Shown here: piece by piece, positions 1 to 11,615 of the stretch | Layout: each line of letters starts with the position of its first letter | How positions within the stretch are numbered: position 1 is the first letter of the stretch | From: Macrostomum hystrix | Lineage: Eukaryota > Platyhelminthes > Macrostomidae | Direction of reading: 5' to 3' | NCBI GenBank assembly: GCA_950097015.1 | Contig: CATNEN010000034.1 | Coordinates: 2,457,501 to 2,521,500, forward strand | Length of the DNA stretch: 64,000 nucleotides | Position numbers and translations under genes: made by a program | Notes under the pieces: model-generated | Databases searched by the model: none | Seen by the model: the letters and a program-made list of their open reading frames with translations, nothing else | Told to the model about the DNA's origin: nothing

Positions 1-60
1 AATGAGCTACTAAATGAAAGCCACATCTGCTTGATATAATTATAAAAATTTTAAATTTAA

Positions 61-460
61 GAGTGGGGTCATGGGGTGGCTTCACAAGACCAAAGTTTCA
101 CAATGCTGAAACACATTTTTTAAAGACTGAAATTTTATAAGAATGAAACATCACAACACCAAAAAACCAAAATGCAGACCCCTTCACAAGACCAAAACTT
201 CATAAGACTGAAACTTCACAATGCCATAAAGTCTTGCACTGTCTTTCATAAGACTAAAACTTTATAAGACCAAAATTTCATAATAGCAAAAAGTAAAAAT
301 GCTGACCACTTCAGAAGACCAAAACTCCACAATGCTGAAAATTCTTGCACTGTTCTTCTGCATTTTTACTTTTTGGCATTGTTAAATTTTGGTCTTATGA
401 AGTTTTGGTCTTGTGAAAGATGATGTCTTTTGGCATTGTGAAAGCCACCTTTGAGAGTGT
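61..460. repeat. Foldback (MITE-like) element with terminal inverted repeats
   Basis: The stretch is bounded by GGTGGCTTCACAA near 75 and its near-complement TTGTGAAAGCCACC near 438-452. Inside, short blocks such as CTTCATAAGACTGAAAC and CACAATGC recur. The right arm reads as the reverse complement of the left (GTAAAAATGC against GCATTTTTAC). A non-autonomous foldback transposon is the simplest reading. No transposase is present and I could not define a target-site duplication. Confidence 0.55.
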
Positions 461-1273
461 ATGTACATTTGAATTATTTATGTTGTGGAAGAGGAGAGGA
501 ATGGAGAGGAATGATTTTTGAGAGTTATTTGAGCACCTTAGTTAGGAAAGTGCAGTATATGCACCAAAAATAAACTTGATCAGATTTTTTCACTGTATGC
601 CATGCACCATACAATGAGCCACAGATTATATTTGAGCCAAAAAAATTGCATGTGCACAAAAATACAAAAGTCAAATGCGCACAGGCGCAAGTCTAGCAAA
701 AAAAAGTTATTATATTAATTTGTTAATTTTTTTATTTTATTTGAAAAGGTGAACTTTAGAAAAATATGAAACTGTTATCTTATTGTATATTAGAAATTTG
801 AAAATGTGAAGTTTTTACGCAAGGTCTATTGTTATCTAATTGGATATTTTGTTTAAGGTACATGTGTAGATATTGAAAAGTTCTGAGCAAAATATTCCAT
901 ATATTGAAAATGTATATTAAAGACTGAAATTTGAGACAGGCAATGTGCACCAAATTGCAACATGTAGCTAGTAAATTGTTTCTGTATACTGAGTACACTG
1001 TGTGTGCTAAAAATTCATTGTGTGTCCTAAAATCTACCACCTTCCTGCCTATGTTTTGAGCATAACTATAATTTTATCACATATCTATCATAGTAATATT
1101 ACTAATTATTTTACTTTGTTTATTATACGGCAGAGCTTATCTACACAGTCCAATGCAAATAGTGTTATTTTATACACTTGAATCCATGCTGATAATGTGG
1201 GCTATATTAAGCCAAAGCGATGGCCGATGCATAAAAACGCAAAGCGATAATTTAATACAAAAGCAAAACTCAC

Positions 1274-1393
1274 TTCCCCATTGGTTTGATTTACTCCAAG
1301 GTAAATCTCACCAAATGATCCACTGCCGATTTTCTTAATAAGTCTGTACTTCTGATTCACAATGAACTCTTTGTTACTGGCGCTGCTCGCCAT
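1274..1393 (-). CDS. CSNK1A1: Casein kinase 1 alpha, first coding exon (partial gene)
   Basis: This is the N-terminal exon of a CK1 family Ser/Thr kinase. The 40 codons start [18 protein letters not shown] and continue into the glycine-rich ATP loop [11 protein letters not shown], ending in TNGE. The arrangement matches CK1 alpha, where a short Ala/Ser leader precedes EFIV and the P-loop. The exon ends in phase 0 at a GTGAGT donor. The next exon, which should carry the VAVK lysine, is not found in the remaining 1.27 kb, so the gene runs off the left edge. CK1 alpha is known as a constitutive kinase acting on beta-catenin and other targets. Reading through the donor gives only a short intronic tail. 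Assignment to alpha rather than delta/epsilon rests on the leader sequence. Confidence 0.85.
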
Positions 1394-2800
1394 TTCTTGT
1401 GAAGATTAGGAAATAATATGTACTGAGCTTGATAACTAAAATACTGTGATAAAAACAGCTATCATGGCACAAAAAAAGAATTTAACTTTATCAATTTAGA
1501 AAATAAAGAAGCTGCAGATAACCTTTGCAAGAAAAATACAAAGAAAATCAATCATCTGTGTTTATGCTTTAAAAAACGTGCGCAATTTAGTTTTTTAACG
1601 TTATTAAAACTTTTTTTATCTAAGAACTGTGGAATAAAAATATTTGACTAGCTTATTTCACAATTATAATACCGATTTTATTTCCAAAATAAAGTTTTGT
1701 GCCTGGTACATTTGTTTTACTTTATTTACTCAAAACGGTTTGCACTGTTCATTGTTAAACTAAACTCTTAATTCTAGATTAAAAAATAATGCTAAATTTA
1801 GGGTCCAACTAGGGTCCAGCTTTTGCGCGAATTTTTTAAGAGCTTAATGCAGTTTTGCTGGGTGACAACTGCAATTTAAAAGAAAGCAATTACAAGAAAA
1901 ATTGGAAATAAAATACGTTCAATTTTGGAACATAACTAATAACCATGGCTAGTTAAAAGGCTCGTTTTGAAAGTAAATAGCAGTGGGTTAGTTGGACGCG
2001 AGCTATTGTAGTAGCTAACTGCACATGTACTGCAGTATTACAGGAGAAAAAAAATAATGGCTTGTTCGATTTACTAACTACCGTGAGGGAGGATTGAGTA
2101 TAATATAAAATACGCTTTTCGAAATGAACGAAATTCACAAAGATTATATTTAAAATCACCCCCGAATACTATAATCAATATAGGATTTTGATTAGTCCTG
2201 TTGTGCACCGAACAATTTTGCTGAATTCTTTAACGAGCAAGTAGTAAAAAAGTCAAGAAAATATTTTTTGAGCTGTCTGTGAGATAAAAAACGGAAAATT
2301 AGAACAGTTTACTTAACTGGAAGTATATTTTATCATATTTAATTGGCTAGTAAATTAGCTAGTAATTAAAGTTAAAAGGCTCATTTTGAAAGTACTCTGC
2401 TAGGTGTGCAGTAAACTGTGTGGAAGTAGAGGTAGGGCTGTTTGTAGCAGTCTGTCACTTATGATAGATTTGAAATAAGTAAACCGAAATAGTAGAACCG
2501 AAAAAATCGATGCGTAACTGTGGTGATAAAAGCATGCAGCCTTGATCTTATTTAAAGCGAAAGATTATGAAACTGTTGACTAATAGGGGCAACTATTACT
2601 TTAGTTGTTAATAGTAAGTTAGTTAATAGTAATATTACTATTACTATTACAATTGATTACTACTGTACTCTTATACGTGTAGTAACGAGAAGGTGGTAAA
2701 ATTGAGGGTGAAATTACTGGTGCAATTATTTGAGTCAGGAGTAATACAGTTTGATTATTGAGTCGATTTGTTCACTAGCTACTGTTTGTTCCTGGACGAT
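1394..2800. other. Gene-free AT-rich stretch
   Basis: This lies between the CK1 start and the first Cys-rich gene. Upstream sequence and promoter of CK1 are expected just right of 1393. I see only short random reading frames and no recognisable RNA gene. Confidence 0.5.
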
Positions 2801-3246
2801 TTAGCAGCAGGACTTGTAGGTGCACTTCGTCTTGGCCGGCTCATCGCAAACCTTGGTAGTTGTAGTGTAGGTGCGCTGGAAAAAGAGAGGTATACAATAG
2901 AGTTTTTTTAGTTTACATCAGCAAGTAGTAGGTCAAATTATAGTCTTGCGAAACGTTGCTTCTCGCCTACCTTCTGCTCGGTGACGCAGCAGGTCGCGCC
3001 GCATGGGCTGCAAGCCGGGGCGCACGGGCTGCAAGCCGGGGCGCACGGGTTGCACGCCGGGGCGCACGGGTTGCACGCCGGGGCGCACGGGTTGCACGCC
3101 GGGGCGCACGGGTTGCACACCGGAGCGCACACAGGGGCGCACGGGCTGCAAGCCGGGGCGCACGGGTTGCACACTGGAGCGCACGGGTTGCACACCGGAG
3201 CGCACACAGGGGCGAAGGTGGTCTGGGTGCTGCAGAAGGACGACAT
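2801..3246 (-). CDS. Cys/Pro-rich tandem-repeat protein, paralogue 1 (two exons)
   Basis: Exons are 3246-2971 and 2875-2801, joined in phase 0 (GTAGGC donor, TTTTCCAG acceptor), giving 116 aa. It begins MSSFCSTQTTFAPV, then has about ten copies of a seven-residue NPCAPAC-type unit encoded by a 21-bp DNA repeat. The tail is KVCDEPAKTKCTYKSCC. The second exon closely resembles that of the neighbour at 3840-4349 (RTY..TTTKVCD.PAKT), so the two are tandem duplicates with separately expanded cores. Very Cys/Pro-rich small proteins of this style occur in sperm structures and cuticle, but I do not recognise the family and assign no function. The coding repeat makes several frames look open. The spliced frame is chosen because both paralogues share the exon junction and C-terminus. 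Confidence 0.75.
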
Positions 3247-3756
3247 GATGGCTGGTGACTAGGTGGAGGTGAAGCTCGCAAGCTGAAATTGTAAAATAAT
3301 GTTCTTTTAAGCGGATTTCTTTATAAAAGAAGACTTTACTAAAAAAAACTTTTTGTTGGCACGTGTGACCTACGACTCTAAGACTAACTAGGAAAATAGT
3401 CACGTACTTAAATAAATGTTAAATCCTTAAAGACGAAGCTATTTGAAGTAGGAATTAAAATAAAGAGTCCAGAAGTCAACAACTGGTCTTTACTGAAATA
3501 AATCAATATTATATCTGCAAGTCGAGTTTCATGAATACTAGAAAATAAAGCTATACTGTTCTTTGTTATTCAAAAAGTTTTTCAAGTCGTCCACTAAAGG
3601 GAGCTAATTATTATAGTTTGACCGGAATAAAGGAGCGGTGCAGAGTGTTATTGACCCTAGTAAGCTTGTATGATGCGGACTGAGGCTGCAGTTGCTTGTC
3701 AGGGATATCTAGTTTAAAAAACGTAGTGGTGGAGTTCGGTATGGTCTTAATAGTCC

Positions 3757-3762
3757 ATTTAT
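3757..3762 (-). terminator. AATAAA polyadenylation signal for Cys-rich paralogue 2
   Basis: TTTATT on the plus strand reads AATAAA on the minus strand, about 80 nt after the TGA stop at 3840. Confidence 0.5.
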
Positions 3763-3839
3763 TGTCCAGAAATTTCCAGCAATGTAGATTGCTTCAGTTG
3801 CTCCACCACTCGCAGCCAGCCTGCTCAGTCAGTGTGAGC

Positions 3840-4349
3840 TCAGCAACACGGCTTCTCAGAGCCCTTGCAGTAGTAGCTGGTCTTCGCTGGCTTGTCGCAC
3901 ACCTTGGTGGTCGTCAGGTACGTTCTCTGTTCGGGTGGAAGCAAGTTGGTTTACTTCAGTATTTCTTAAATATTTTTTCCCTTCTTTTCTTTCATTTATT
4001 TCTTTAGAAATAAAAAAATTACCTTCTGCTCAGTTGAGCAGCAGGTCTTGCCGCACGGAGCACTGCATAGCGGGCTGACGTATTGCGACTGCACACTAGA
4101 GCAGGCTGGAGCGCAGGGCGCGCTGCACGGAGCCACACAGGGCTGGACGCTCGTGTAGGCCGGAGCGCAGGGCGCGCTGCACGGAGCCACACAGGGCTGG
4201 ACGCTCGTGTAGGCCGGAGCGCAGGGCGCGCTGCACGGAGCAAAGCAGGGGGCCGCTGAGCATTGAACTGGGGCGCGCTGCAGGTAAGGCCCCATAGCTG
4301 AGTACTGCAGGCCGCACGGATTGCTGCTGTAGTTGTAGTTGAAGGCCAT
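3840..4349 (-). CDS. Cys/Pro-rich tandem-repeat protein, paralogue 2 (two coding exons)
   Basis: Coding exons are 4349-4023 and 3926-3840, joined in phase 0, giving 137 aa. It starts MAFNYNYSSNPCG. The core has 54-bp repeats encoding an 18-residue unit around PCSAPCAPAYTSVQPCVA. It ends KVCDKPAKTSYYCKGSEKPCC. The ATG lies eight bases inside the exon after a TTGCAG acceptor. A non-coding first exon with a CAG/GTGAGG donor fits near 4453. It shares with paralogue 1 the TEQK exon end and the RTY-TTTKVCD-PAKT second exon, while the repeat unit differs in length and sequence. Function is unknown. Confidence 0.75.
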
Positions 4350-5059
4350 GTTATCTGCAAGGTAAAACAACGGGGGTAAGTTAAGCCAAAGATCATTCGA
4401 TCGTCATACTTCTCTGAACGTTGCCACACAAGACAAGGCCAGGTATAGCCTCACCTGGTAGTGTAGGCTGGCACTGCTGAGACTGTAGGCTGAGCTATCT
4501 CGAGTTGCTTTCACCGTTGAAGCTTGGAAGATGCTCTTTCTGCCCGCCCAGCCAGCCTTCTATTTATCCTATCAGGTCTGGGGGGAGGTCGACTCCGAGA
4601 CAACTGCGCAGCGGCGAACTGCAGTGCCAGTTCCTGTTTCTCGTCGGTCGAATTAAACTTCAGCATAGAAAGGAAGAGACACAAATAGTTCTGAGCAGAG
4701 TTGAGTTCGGCTTCTGAGAACTTCGCAAAAGCATGGCGGAAAACGGAACTGCAGCTGTGTAATTTTAGTCCCGATTAAATTTCTTTAGGTTCAGCGTTTA
4801 AATTAGGAATTTCCAGTCGCATCATTGCTTTTTGCGAGCCTCTATTGCACTCTATCGCACCGATGCGCTTGTGGACAAACTCAATTTGACTGCAAACTAT
4901 GTTTAGAAAATAAAGCAGTGGTCAATTATTGTAGCAATTGTGTTGGTCAAAATTGTTGTGAGCTCTAGCCTTTCAAACTATCCTTGTCAACCTATTTTTA
5001 TCAAAAAAATTCGAAAAGTTTGATATGAATACCGCATTACACTGCACAAAAACCACGAA

Positions 5060-5440
5060 GACATCTTGGTACACTAATACATCGCTCTTGTGTTTCGCTC
5101 CTTAGTATCGCTCTTGAGTATCGTTCTTGAGAATCGCTTTTGAGTAATGCTCTTGAGTATCGCTCTTGAGTATCGCTCTTGAGTACCGCTCATAGAGCAT
5201 TGCTCTTGAGTATCGCTCACTGAGCATTGCTCTTGTGTATCGCTCTTGAGTATCGCTCATTGAATATTGCTCATTGTTTTTCGCTCATTGAATATTGCTC
5301 ATTGTTTTTCGCTCTTGTGTATCGCTGTTGAGTATCGCTAATTGAGCATTGCTCATTGTTTATCGCTCTTGAGTATCGGTCATGAGTATCGCTCTAGTGT
5401 ATCGCTCATGAGTATCGCTCTAGTGTATCGCTAGATCGCT
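5060..5440. repeat. Degenerate 12-13 bp tandem array
   Basis: Successive variants of ATCGCTCTTGAGT and ATCGCTCATTGAGT repeat with many substitutions. It directly abuts the 20-bp array to its right. Confidence 0.8.
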
Positions 5441-5449
5441 CGGGTACTT

Positions 5450-5895
5450 CACCACCTCCTCGGGCACTCCACCGCCACCTTGGGCACTCTATCGCCTCCT
5501 CCTCACACAACTCACCTCCTCCTCATACAAATCACCTCCTCCTCATACAAATCACCTCCTCCTCACACAACTCACCTCCTCCTCATACAAATCACCTCCT
5601 CCTCATACAAATCACCTCCTCCTCATACAACTCACCTCCTCCTCATACAACTCACCTCCTCCTCATACAACTCCCCTCCTCCTCATACAACTCACCTCCT
5701 ACTCATACAACTCACCTCCTCCTCATACAACTCACCTCCTACTCATACAACTCACCTCCTCCTCATACAACTCACCTCCTCCTCATAAAACTCACCTCCT
5801 CCTCATACAACTCACCTCCTCCTCATACAACTCACCTCCTCCTCATACAACTCACCTCCTCCTCATACAACTCACCTCCTCCTCAGGCACCTCAA
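5450..5895. repeat. 20-bp minisatellite (CTCCTCCTCATACAACTCAC)
   Basis: About twenty near-identical 20-bp copies. The periodic plus-strand reading frame over it is a repeat translation, not a gene. Confidence 0.9.
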
Positions 5896-6494
5896 CTCCT
5901 CCTCTACCCCACATCCGCCAGAAAGTCTCTTAAAAGAAACATGCCACCTAGTCTGGCTCAATCATGCAGTCAACGTTTTTCACTGTTGACCAAAATTTTA
6001 AACCAGACTATCTCTAATTAAGGTCTGTAAGTAGATGGCAAAATCTGAAATCTGAGAGTCGTTTTTGGTTTGTTGCATAAAGTGGCTTCTAAAATTTTTC
6101 TACGAACTTGTGCCAGCCAATCTTAGTGACAGCCAAGTATCGATTCTATTTTACAGTAGATGGTTGAACTGTTTATGCACGGTTACAACTGCCCACTCTC
6201 TGCAACCTTGCTGACAGGTGATGATTACGCAAGCTAAGTTCATAAATATGTTTATATAACAAGTTCATCCTGCGCCACTTTGACCAGTGCAGTTGAGAAT
6301 TTGTCTCTCCGCCAAGATTGAAATCGTATGCGTCTGCATTCAGAACAGGCATCTGATGCAATTTCAGTTCAAATGTAAACAGAACGACCTCAAAGACTTC
6401 ACTGCGTCCTACACAGGATTTAGCCTCGACAATGATTATAGGACATACGCCTTGAGTGATCTATAGAAACAGACAGCAAATACCGAGATATATA

Positions 6495-6802
6495 CAGACG
6501 GATCGGACAGACAGACAGCCGGACACAGCAGACAGACAGACAGACAGACATACAGGCAGACAGACAATGAGACAAACAGACAGACAGACAGGCAGAACAA
6601 CAGGCAGACAGACAGGCAGACAGACAGGCAGACAGACAGGCAGACAAACAGGCTGACAGACAGGCAGACAGACAGACAGACACACAGGCAGGCAGGCAGG
6701 CAGACGGACAGGCAGGCAGGCAGACGGACAGGCAGGCAGGCAGGCAGGCAGAGAGACAGACAGACACCCAGCACAGAGAGAAAGACAGAAAGACAGAGAG
6801 AC

Positions 6803-6859
<57 letters not shown>

Positions 6860-6950
6860 CACAGAGAGACAGACAGAAAGACTGTCAGAAAGACAGACAG
6901 ACACTGGCGGACAGACAGAAAGACAGACAGGCAGGCAGATAGGCAGACAG
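6495..6950. repeat. Long CAGA/CAGG tetranucleotide microsatellite
   Basis: About 450 bp of interleaved CAGA and CAGG tetramers with occasional CACA and GAGA. The CLSV-type minus-strand frames are its translations. Confidence 0.95.
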
Positions 6951-9649
6951 ACATACGGGTAGGCAACTGAAGTGATATGATTACTGTATCCCTCAATGAA
7001 CACTTGCCCTTAGTGACAATCTGTAGCAATTATGCAGCAGAATTGAGTAAGCCTTAAAAGTGACCTATGCAGTGTCTTCAACGTATATGGAAAGCAGGGT
7101 CCTCGATAAAAGAGTGGCTTCGCAATAAACTGATGCTTTGAGATTGCCGCTTGCATACCAGATCATGCATTTATAGATTATTTAGTAAATCAGTACAAAC
7201 GCAGTAACTGGTACGAAGCGGGGGCAACCTCATTTGAGTATATAGTGAATGTTGATTTTCAATCCTGGAATCTCACCTCTTGTAACAGTACGTATATATA
7301 GAATATTATTGCTTTCAACTAAACCTGAAAGCTAATTTGCTGCAGCAGCGAAAGGCGGTGTTAGCGCATTTATATCCACACACTGGGGTGTGCGTATGTG
7401 CTTTGGTTGTGAGGTTGGGCTGAATACAGTCGACCCTCCACTCACACACACAGAAAGCCTCCGCCTAAAATGTCTGCTTACAGCGCTCGCAAGCCATATG
7501 AATGTAATTCCACTGCATGCATGCTGTACAATATCAAGTACACGCACTGCCAGATTAGGCCCTCTTAACCAAGCGTTTTCTGTGACAGCTAAAACCCTCT
7601 CCTTGTCTCTAGAACTATGCGTATGTTGTGTGTGCTGAACCTGCAGCTGCCTGCCTGTATCTGCCCCTTCAACCCACTGCCTGACTCTCTCTCTCAATAG
7701 CATTTGAGTAAGCATTTGGTCGCCACTAGCAACCAGCATATGTATGTACAGTACACTAGCTTATTCTACCACAAATATACACTCGCTGGGGCAGGAATTA
7801 ATAGGCGAATTCTTTGTAACGCGTGCTCCTGTACGAAGTGTGCGAGCTTACGAATTTAAAGTCAGTTCGCAAACTAATTCTAAATAGCAGATTTATAAAA
7901 GCCTTTAAATCATTATCAATGCATTACTCTAACCTGTTCAATATAGTGAGACAATTTTGACTTGTGACTAATCTAAAGCAGTGGAGTGACAGTTTTAGTT
8001 AAAGTCAGCTTTGCTTTCAGAACAGCAGCGAAGCATTTCTAATAGTAAAATGAATTCTTGTGTGTTGAATATACTGAATATTGTGATATCGTGTGGAGCG
8101 TTTTTACTACTAGCCGTCGCATTTAATTTACTCGTATTTGCACCATTGGCTCGGACCCTCCGAGTCCGCTGTTCCTTCTATCCTTATTCCATTTAACAAT
8201 CGATTTGTAAATCAATTGTCTCGAAAGTTACTAAACTGACCAACTCACAAATTCGAGGTACTCTACTAGCAGTACTTTATACTCTTAGTCTGAGCTAATA
8301 GGCAGAAAACTAAAAAAACACAGCATATAAGTAATTCTGAAAATTATATTATCTGTATTATAAAAAATCTGTTCGGTGCATAGATGGAAGGCCAATCGGA
8401 CTCGAAACATCAATATGCTGCCTGAAACACCTCTTCGGCTATACACCCCGACCGACGGATAGTAGGACTGCAAGCAGCTCCTGTCAGACTCCTGTGTTCT
8501 GACCGCTACTGTCAGGCAATAAGAATTTTGCCTGTTTTTACACTGGCGAAAGCGGCAATGCTCGGCAGAAGCGGCAGTCTCTCATCAAAAGTGTGCCCCA
8601 CCTTGAGCTCCTATCGACCGGACCACTGCTCTGCTCCATCCGCACACAGTTCCCAGATGTCGGAGTCGCGGAGCTGCTCAGCTTGCTCCTAAATATACAC
8701 GGTCTCATTGAACTCATTGTAACTGAGAGTATCGTGTAAAATGCTCCAATCATGTGTCTCTGAGTTTTTTGTTTATTGCTAGCTAGCATATATGCATCAA
8801 GATGCATCAGTGCATCAATAAATAATTTACTGTTTAACATTTTGTCCTGCACTTTTTCAAATTGTCAAATTTTGCATTTTGTCCTGCATTTGTCTCTATT
8901 ACTATAAGTCTGAACATTTTCCAGTTAGTTGGCCCAGAGTACTTAAAAGCCGTCGAAGTTCACTTTTCACTTCTCACTTGTAAAAGATGTCACACTGGTG
9001 GATCGAATTGTCCCAAATGTCTTTGTTAAGACGAGTTTGGCATCAGAGTCTAAACGAAAAAACGATACGAAAGAAACGACCTATTTTGTTTTATTTTTTT
9101 TAAATTGGATTTGAAGTGATAAATGTCTCGGAAAATTCGGCAGTAGGTGAGAAAAAGTTTTTTGGTTAGCTATTTTCCATATTTCTTTTAGGTTTATGTT
9201 ATTATTGTCTGTACACTAATATTTAATATTCCTGACTTTATATGTCTAGCCAGCTAGCCTTCTATCCACTAACAAAAAATGACGTGTTTCTGACTATGAC
9301 CTATCTAATAGTGATTATAAATAGTATAAGTACTGAACTGAACTGGTAGGCCTAGGCCTACTTTGTTGCCTCGTGACTTCGCAATACTCTTAGTAAAACT
9401 TTACAAACAACATAGCAAAGCTTTGTTGCATTGAACTAACAGAAAAAATAATCAGACTGGACAGGTCATTTTAAACTTTAAAAAATGTAAAGAACTGTCT
9501 TATCTTTCACAAATGTCATAATACCTGGTCATTGCTCGCGTGGCATGCTTTTTTTCTCAAGATTTTGCATAGCAGGGGTCAAAAAACTTATTTGTCAAAA
9601 TTGAAAGTGGCTCAAAATTGAATTTGACTGTCAAAATAGAATGCAGTTT

Positions 9650-10440
9650 TTTCATGGCAAAGCTTATTTCCACAGTCCTGTGCCGATAAATTCAATTTTA
9701 TCCACACAGATCTATGCCGATAATTTTCTGCTTATTCACATGGCAGCTTGTTTGAATAGGTCTATAACTCTTTATATATGCCCGGCCATTAATTTCAATT
9801 TTATCCACATGGAGCCATGCCGATAATTTTCTGCTTATCCACATGGCAGCTTGTATGAATAGGTCTAAAACTCTTTATATAAATATGCCGTGCCGTTAAT
9901 TTCAATTTTATCCACACGGTTCTGTTCTTTAAAACGAGGCCCTTTCAGGTTTGAAAGTTTTGTTGAACCCTCGAGCCAATAGATCAACAAAGTTGCTAGT
10001 GTGTTACGACAGTGTTCTACATTTCAACCTACATATATTCATTAACTGACATTAATGTCATCCTTTTTAATTCTTTTAATAACAACTCACTAAATCTTTT
10101 GTCATCGTTATGTGTTTTCATTCGAATTGTATTGACTTAAAAAGTAAAAAGTCTATCAAAGAAAATCATACGAGTCAACCAGCAGAATTCTAGTCAGCAC
10201 CAAACTCGTCACATATTATACATCATTGTTATTCTTTTAAACTATGCATTGATAGTGTACACAATACACTATACTCTGAAGCAAAAGCCTAATGCTCAGA
10301 GAAGAATAGGTAGGGACTTGAAAGTAGACCGTGTGGATAAAAGCAGACAAGCTGCCGTGTGGATAAGCAGAATATTATCAGCACGGATCTGTGTGGATAA
10401 AATTGAAATTATTGGCACGGGACCATGGGAATAAGCACTT
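9650..10440. repeat. Foldback element with internal duplication
   Basis: The left arm (CTTATTTCCACAGTCCTGTG at 9662 onward, then CAATTTTATCCACACAGATC) recurs in reverse complement at about 10320-10438. There, GTGTGGATAAAATTGAAATT and the GCAGCTTGT segment are recognisable. The left arm also repeats directly: the block CCGATAATTTTCTGCTTAT...CTTTATAT appears twice (about 9716 and 9812). A non-autonomous foldback transposon is likely. Confidence 0.6.
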
Positions 10441-11615
10441 CCATTTTTCACTCAAAGTGATACATTTTCAAAATTTTTGTAGAGCTTGTTACTAAAGAAA
10501 TTACTGTTGTTCAAAATTGAGGGTAAAATGGTGTATAACATAAACAAACTATGTATAAATATAATATATACAAATCTCTTAGTTTACTGCTTTAAATTAA
10601 CTTAGTTTAAACCTTCTTGCCAATATAATAACATGATAATAAAGGAGGATACATGACAAGTTAGGTAATTTTCTAAAAACTCCTCTAAAAACTTGAAGAG
10701 CCACTAATTAAGTGGCTCTTCAAACATGACATCAGAGGTGCTATACATTACCCTGAATATAACCTTGATGTGGGCCTAAGACCCACAATGGAAGTTTTGT
10801 GCACATTGTTGGGTCATTGGGGTCAACAAAATAAAGGCTGCCAGCCTCAGGGACAAGGTTACTGGGAGCTCTGGGCCTTCTATGCATGGCACATTCTTTG
10901 GCAAATTAGCTGAAATATATAAAAATGTATTAAAAAATTGTAATCCAGTAAGCTGAAGGATTGCCTAATTATTATCTAATGATCTATTATTTTCCTCATG
11001 GTCTGTCACTAAATTAGAAATTTGAATGAACCTTGCAAATTTAGGAAGATTCCTATTAGTATTATGTCACAAAAATTTGGAAATGCTTTGTTATGTTATC
11101 TTGTTATTTCATCCTTTATATTAAAATATTCTTTACAATATGCATGTCAATATAAGTTCTAGTGACTTACATGTAGTATGTTTTTCAAGAAGCTATCATA
11201 TTTGATACTTGCAATATCATATAACTAAGATCCCAATGTTTAGGTATATATCCCATATCAGGAAAGTGGCCTTTGCTATGGAAAATTTTGGTGCGCAATC
11301 ACTAGCCTCAATATTAGGCGCAGCTCAACCACAGTACACCATCGCCTAGTCTGTCAACCAATCAGTCACCACCCATATGCTGTTAGCTGTTAGCATTCAG
11401 GCGCTGCCCAAAAAAACTTAATAAAAACGGGCGGCAAAATGGCTTGGCAGTCCTACTGTTAATATCTAGCTATTTTCAATTGTTAGCTTATGTGAAAATG
11501 TGAAAATGAGTATGGACACTTGGCTATTAACTATTATATGCTTCCACGTCTTCCTATTACTATAACATGTGTGTATCAAATCCTACAATAACATAAGCTA
11601 CTGTTTTGCCTACAG

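Larger units (their letters stand above)
4455..11615. other. Long gene-poor region with satellites and a foldback element
   Basis: No exon could be supported between the Cys-rich pair and the SPICE1-like exon. The region holds the arrays at 5060-5890 and 6500-6950, the foldback near 9650-10440, and otherwise AT-rich DNA. A short hydrophobic frame starting at 8050 (MNSCVLNILNIV..., 48 aa) has no supporting context, and I do not call it. Confidence 0.5.

Noticed and set aside
6420-7029. Cys/Leu/Ser-rich frames (CLSVCLSV)
   Set aside because: Translation of the CAGA/CAGG microsatellite.
8050-8196. Small hydrophobic protein (48 aa)
   Set aside because: Isolated short frame in AT-rich DNA with no splice partner, homology or repeat-free context to support it.
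9680-10400. TTATCCACA words resembling bacterial DnaA boxes
   Set aside because: They are part of the arms of a foldback repeat in animal DNA.
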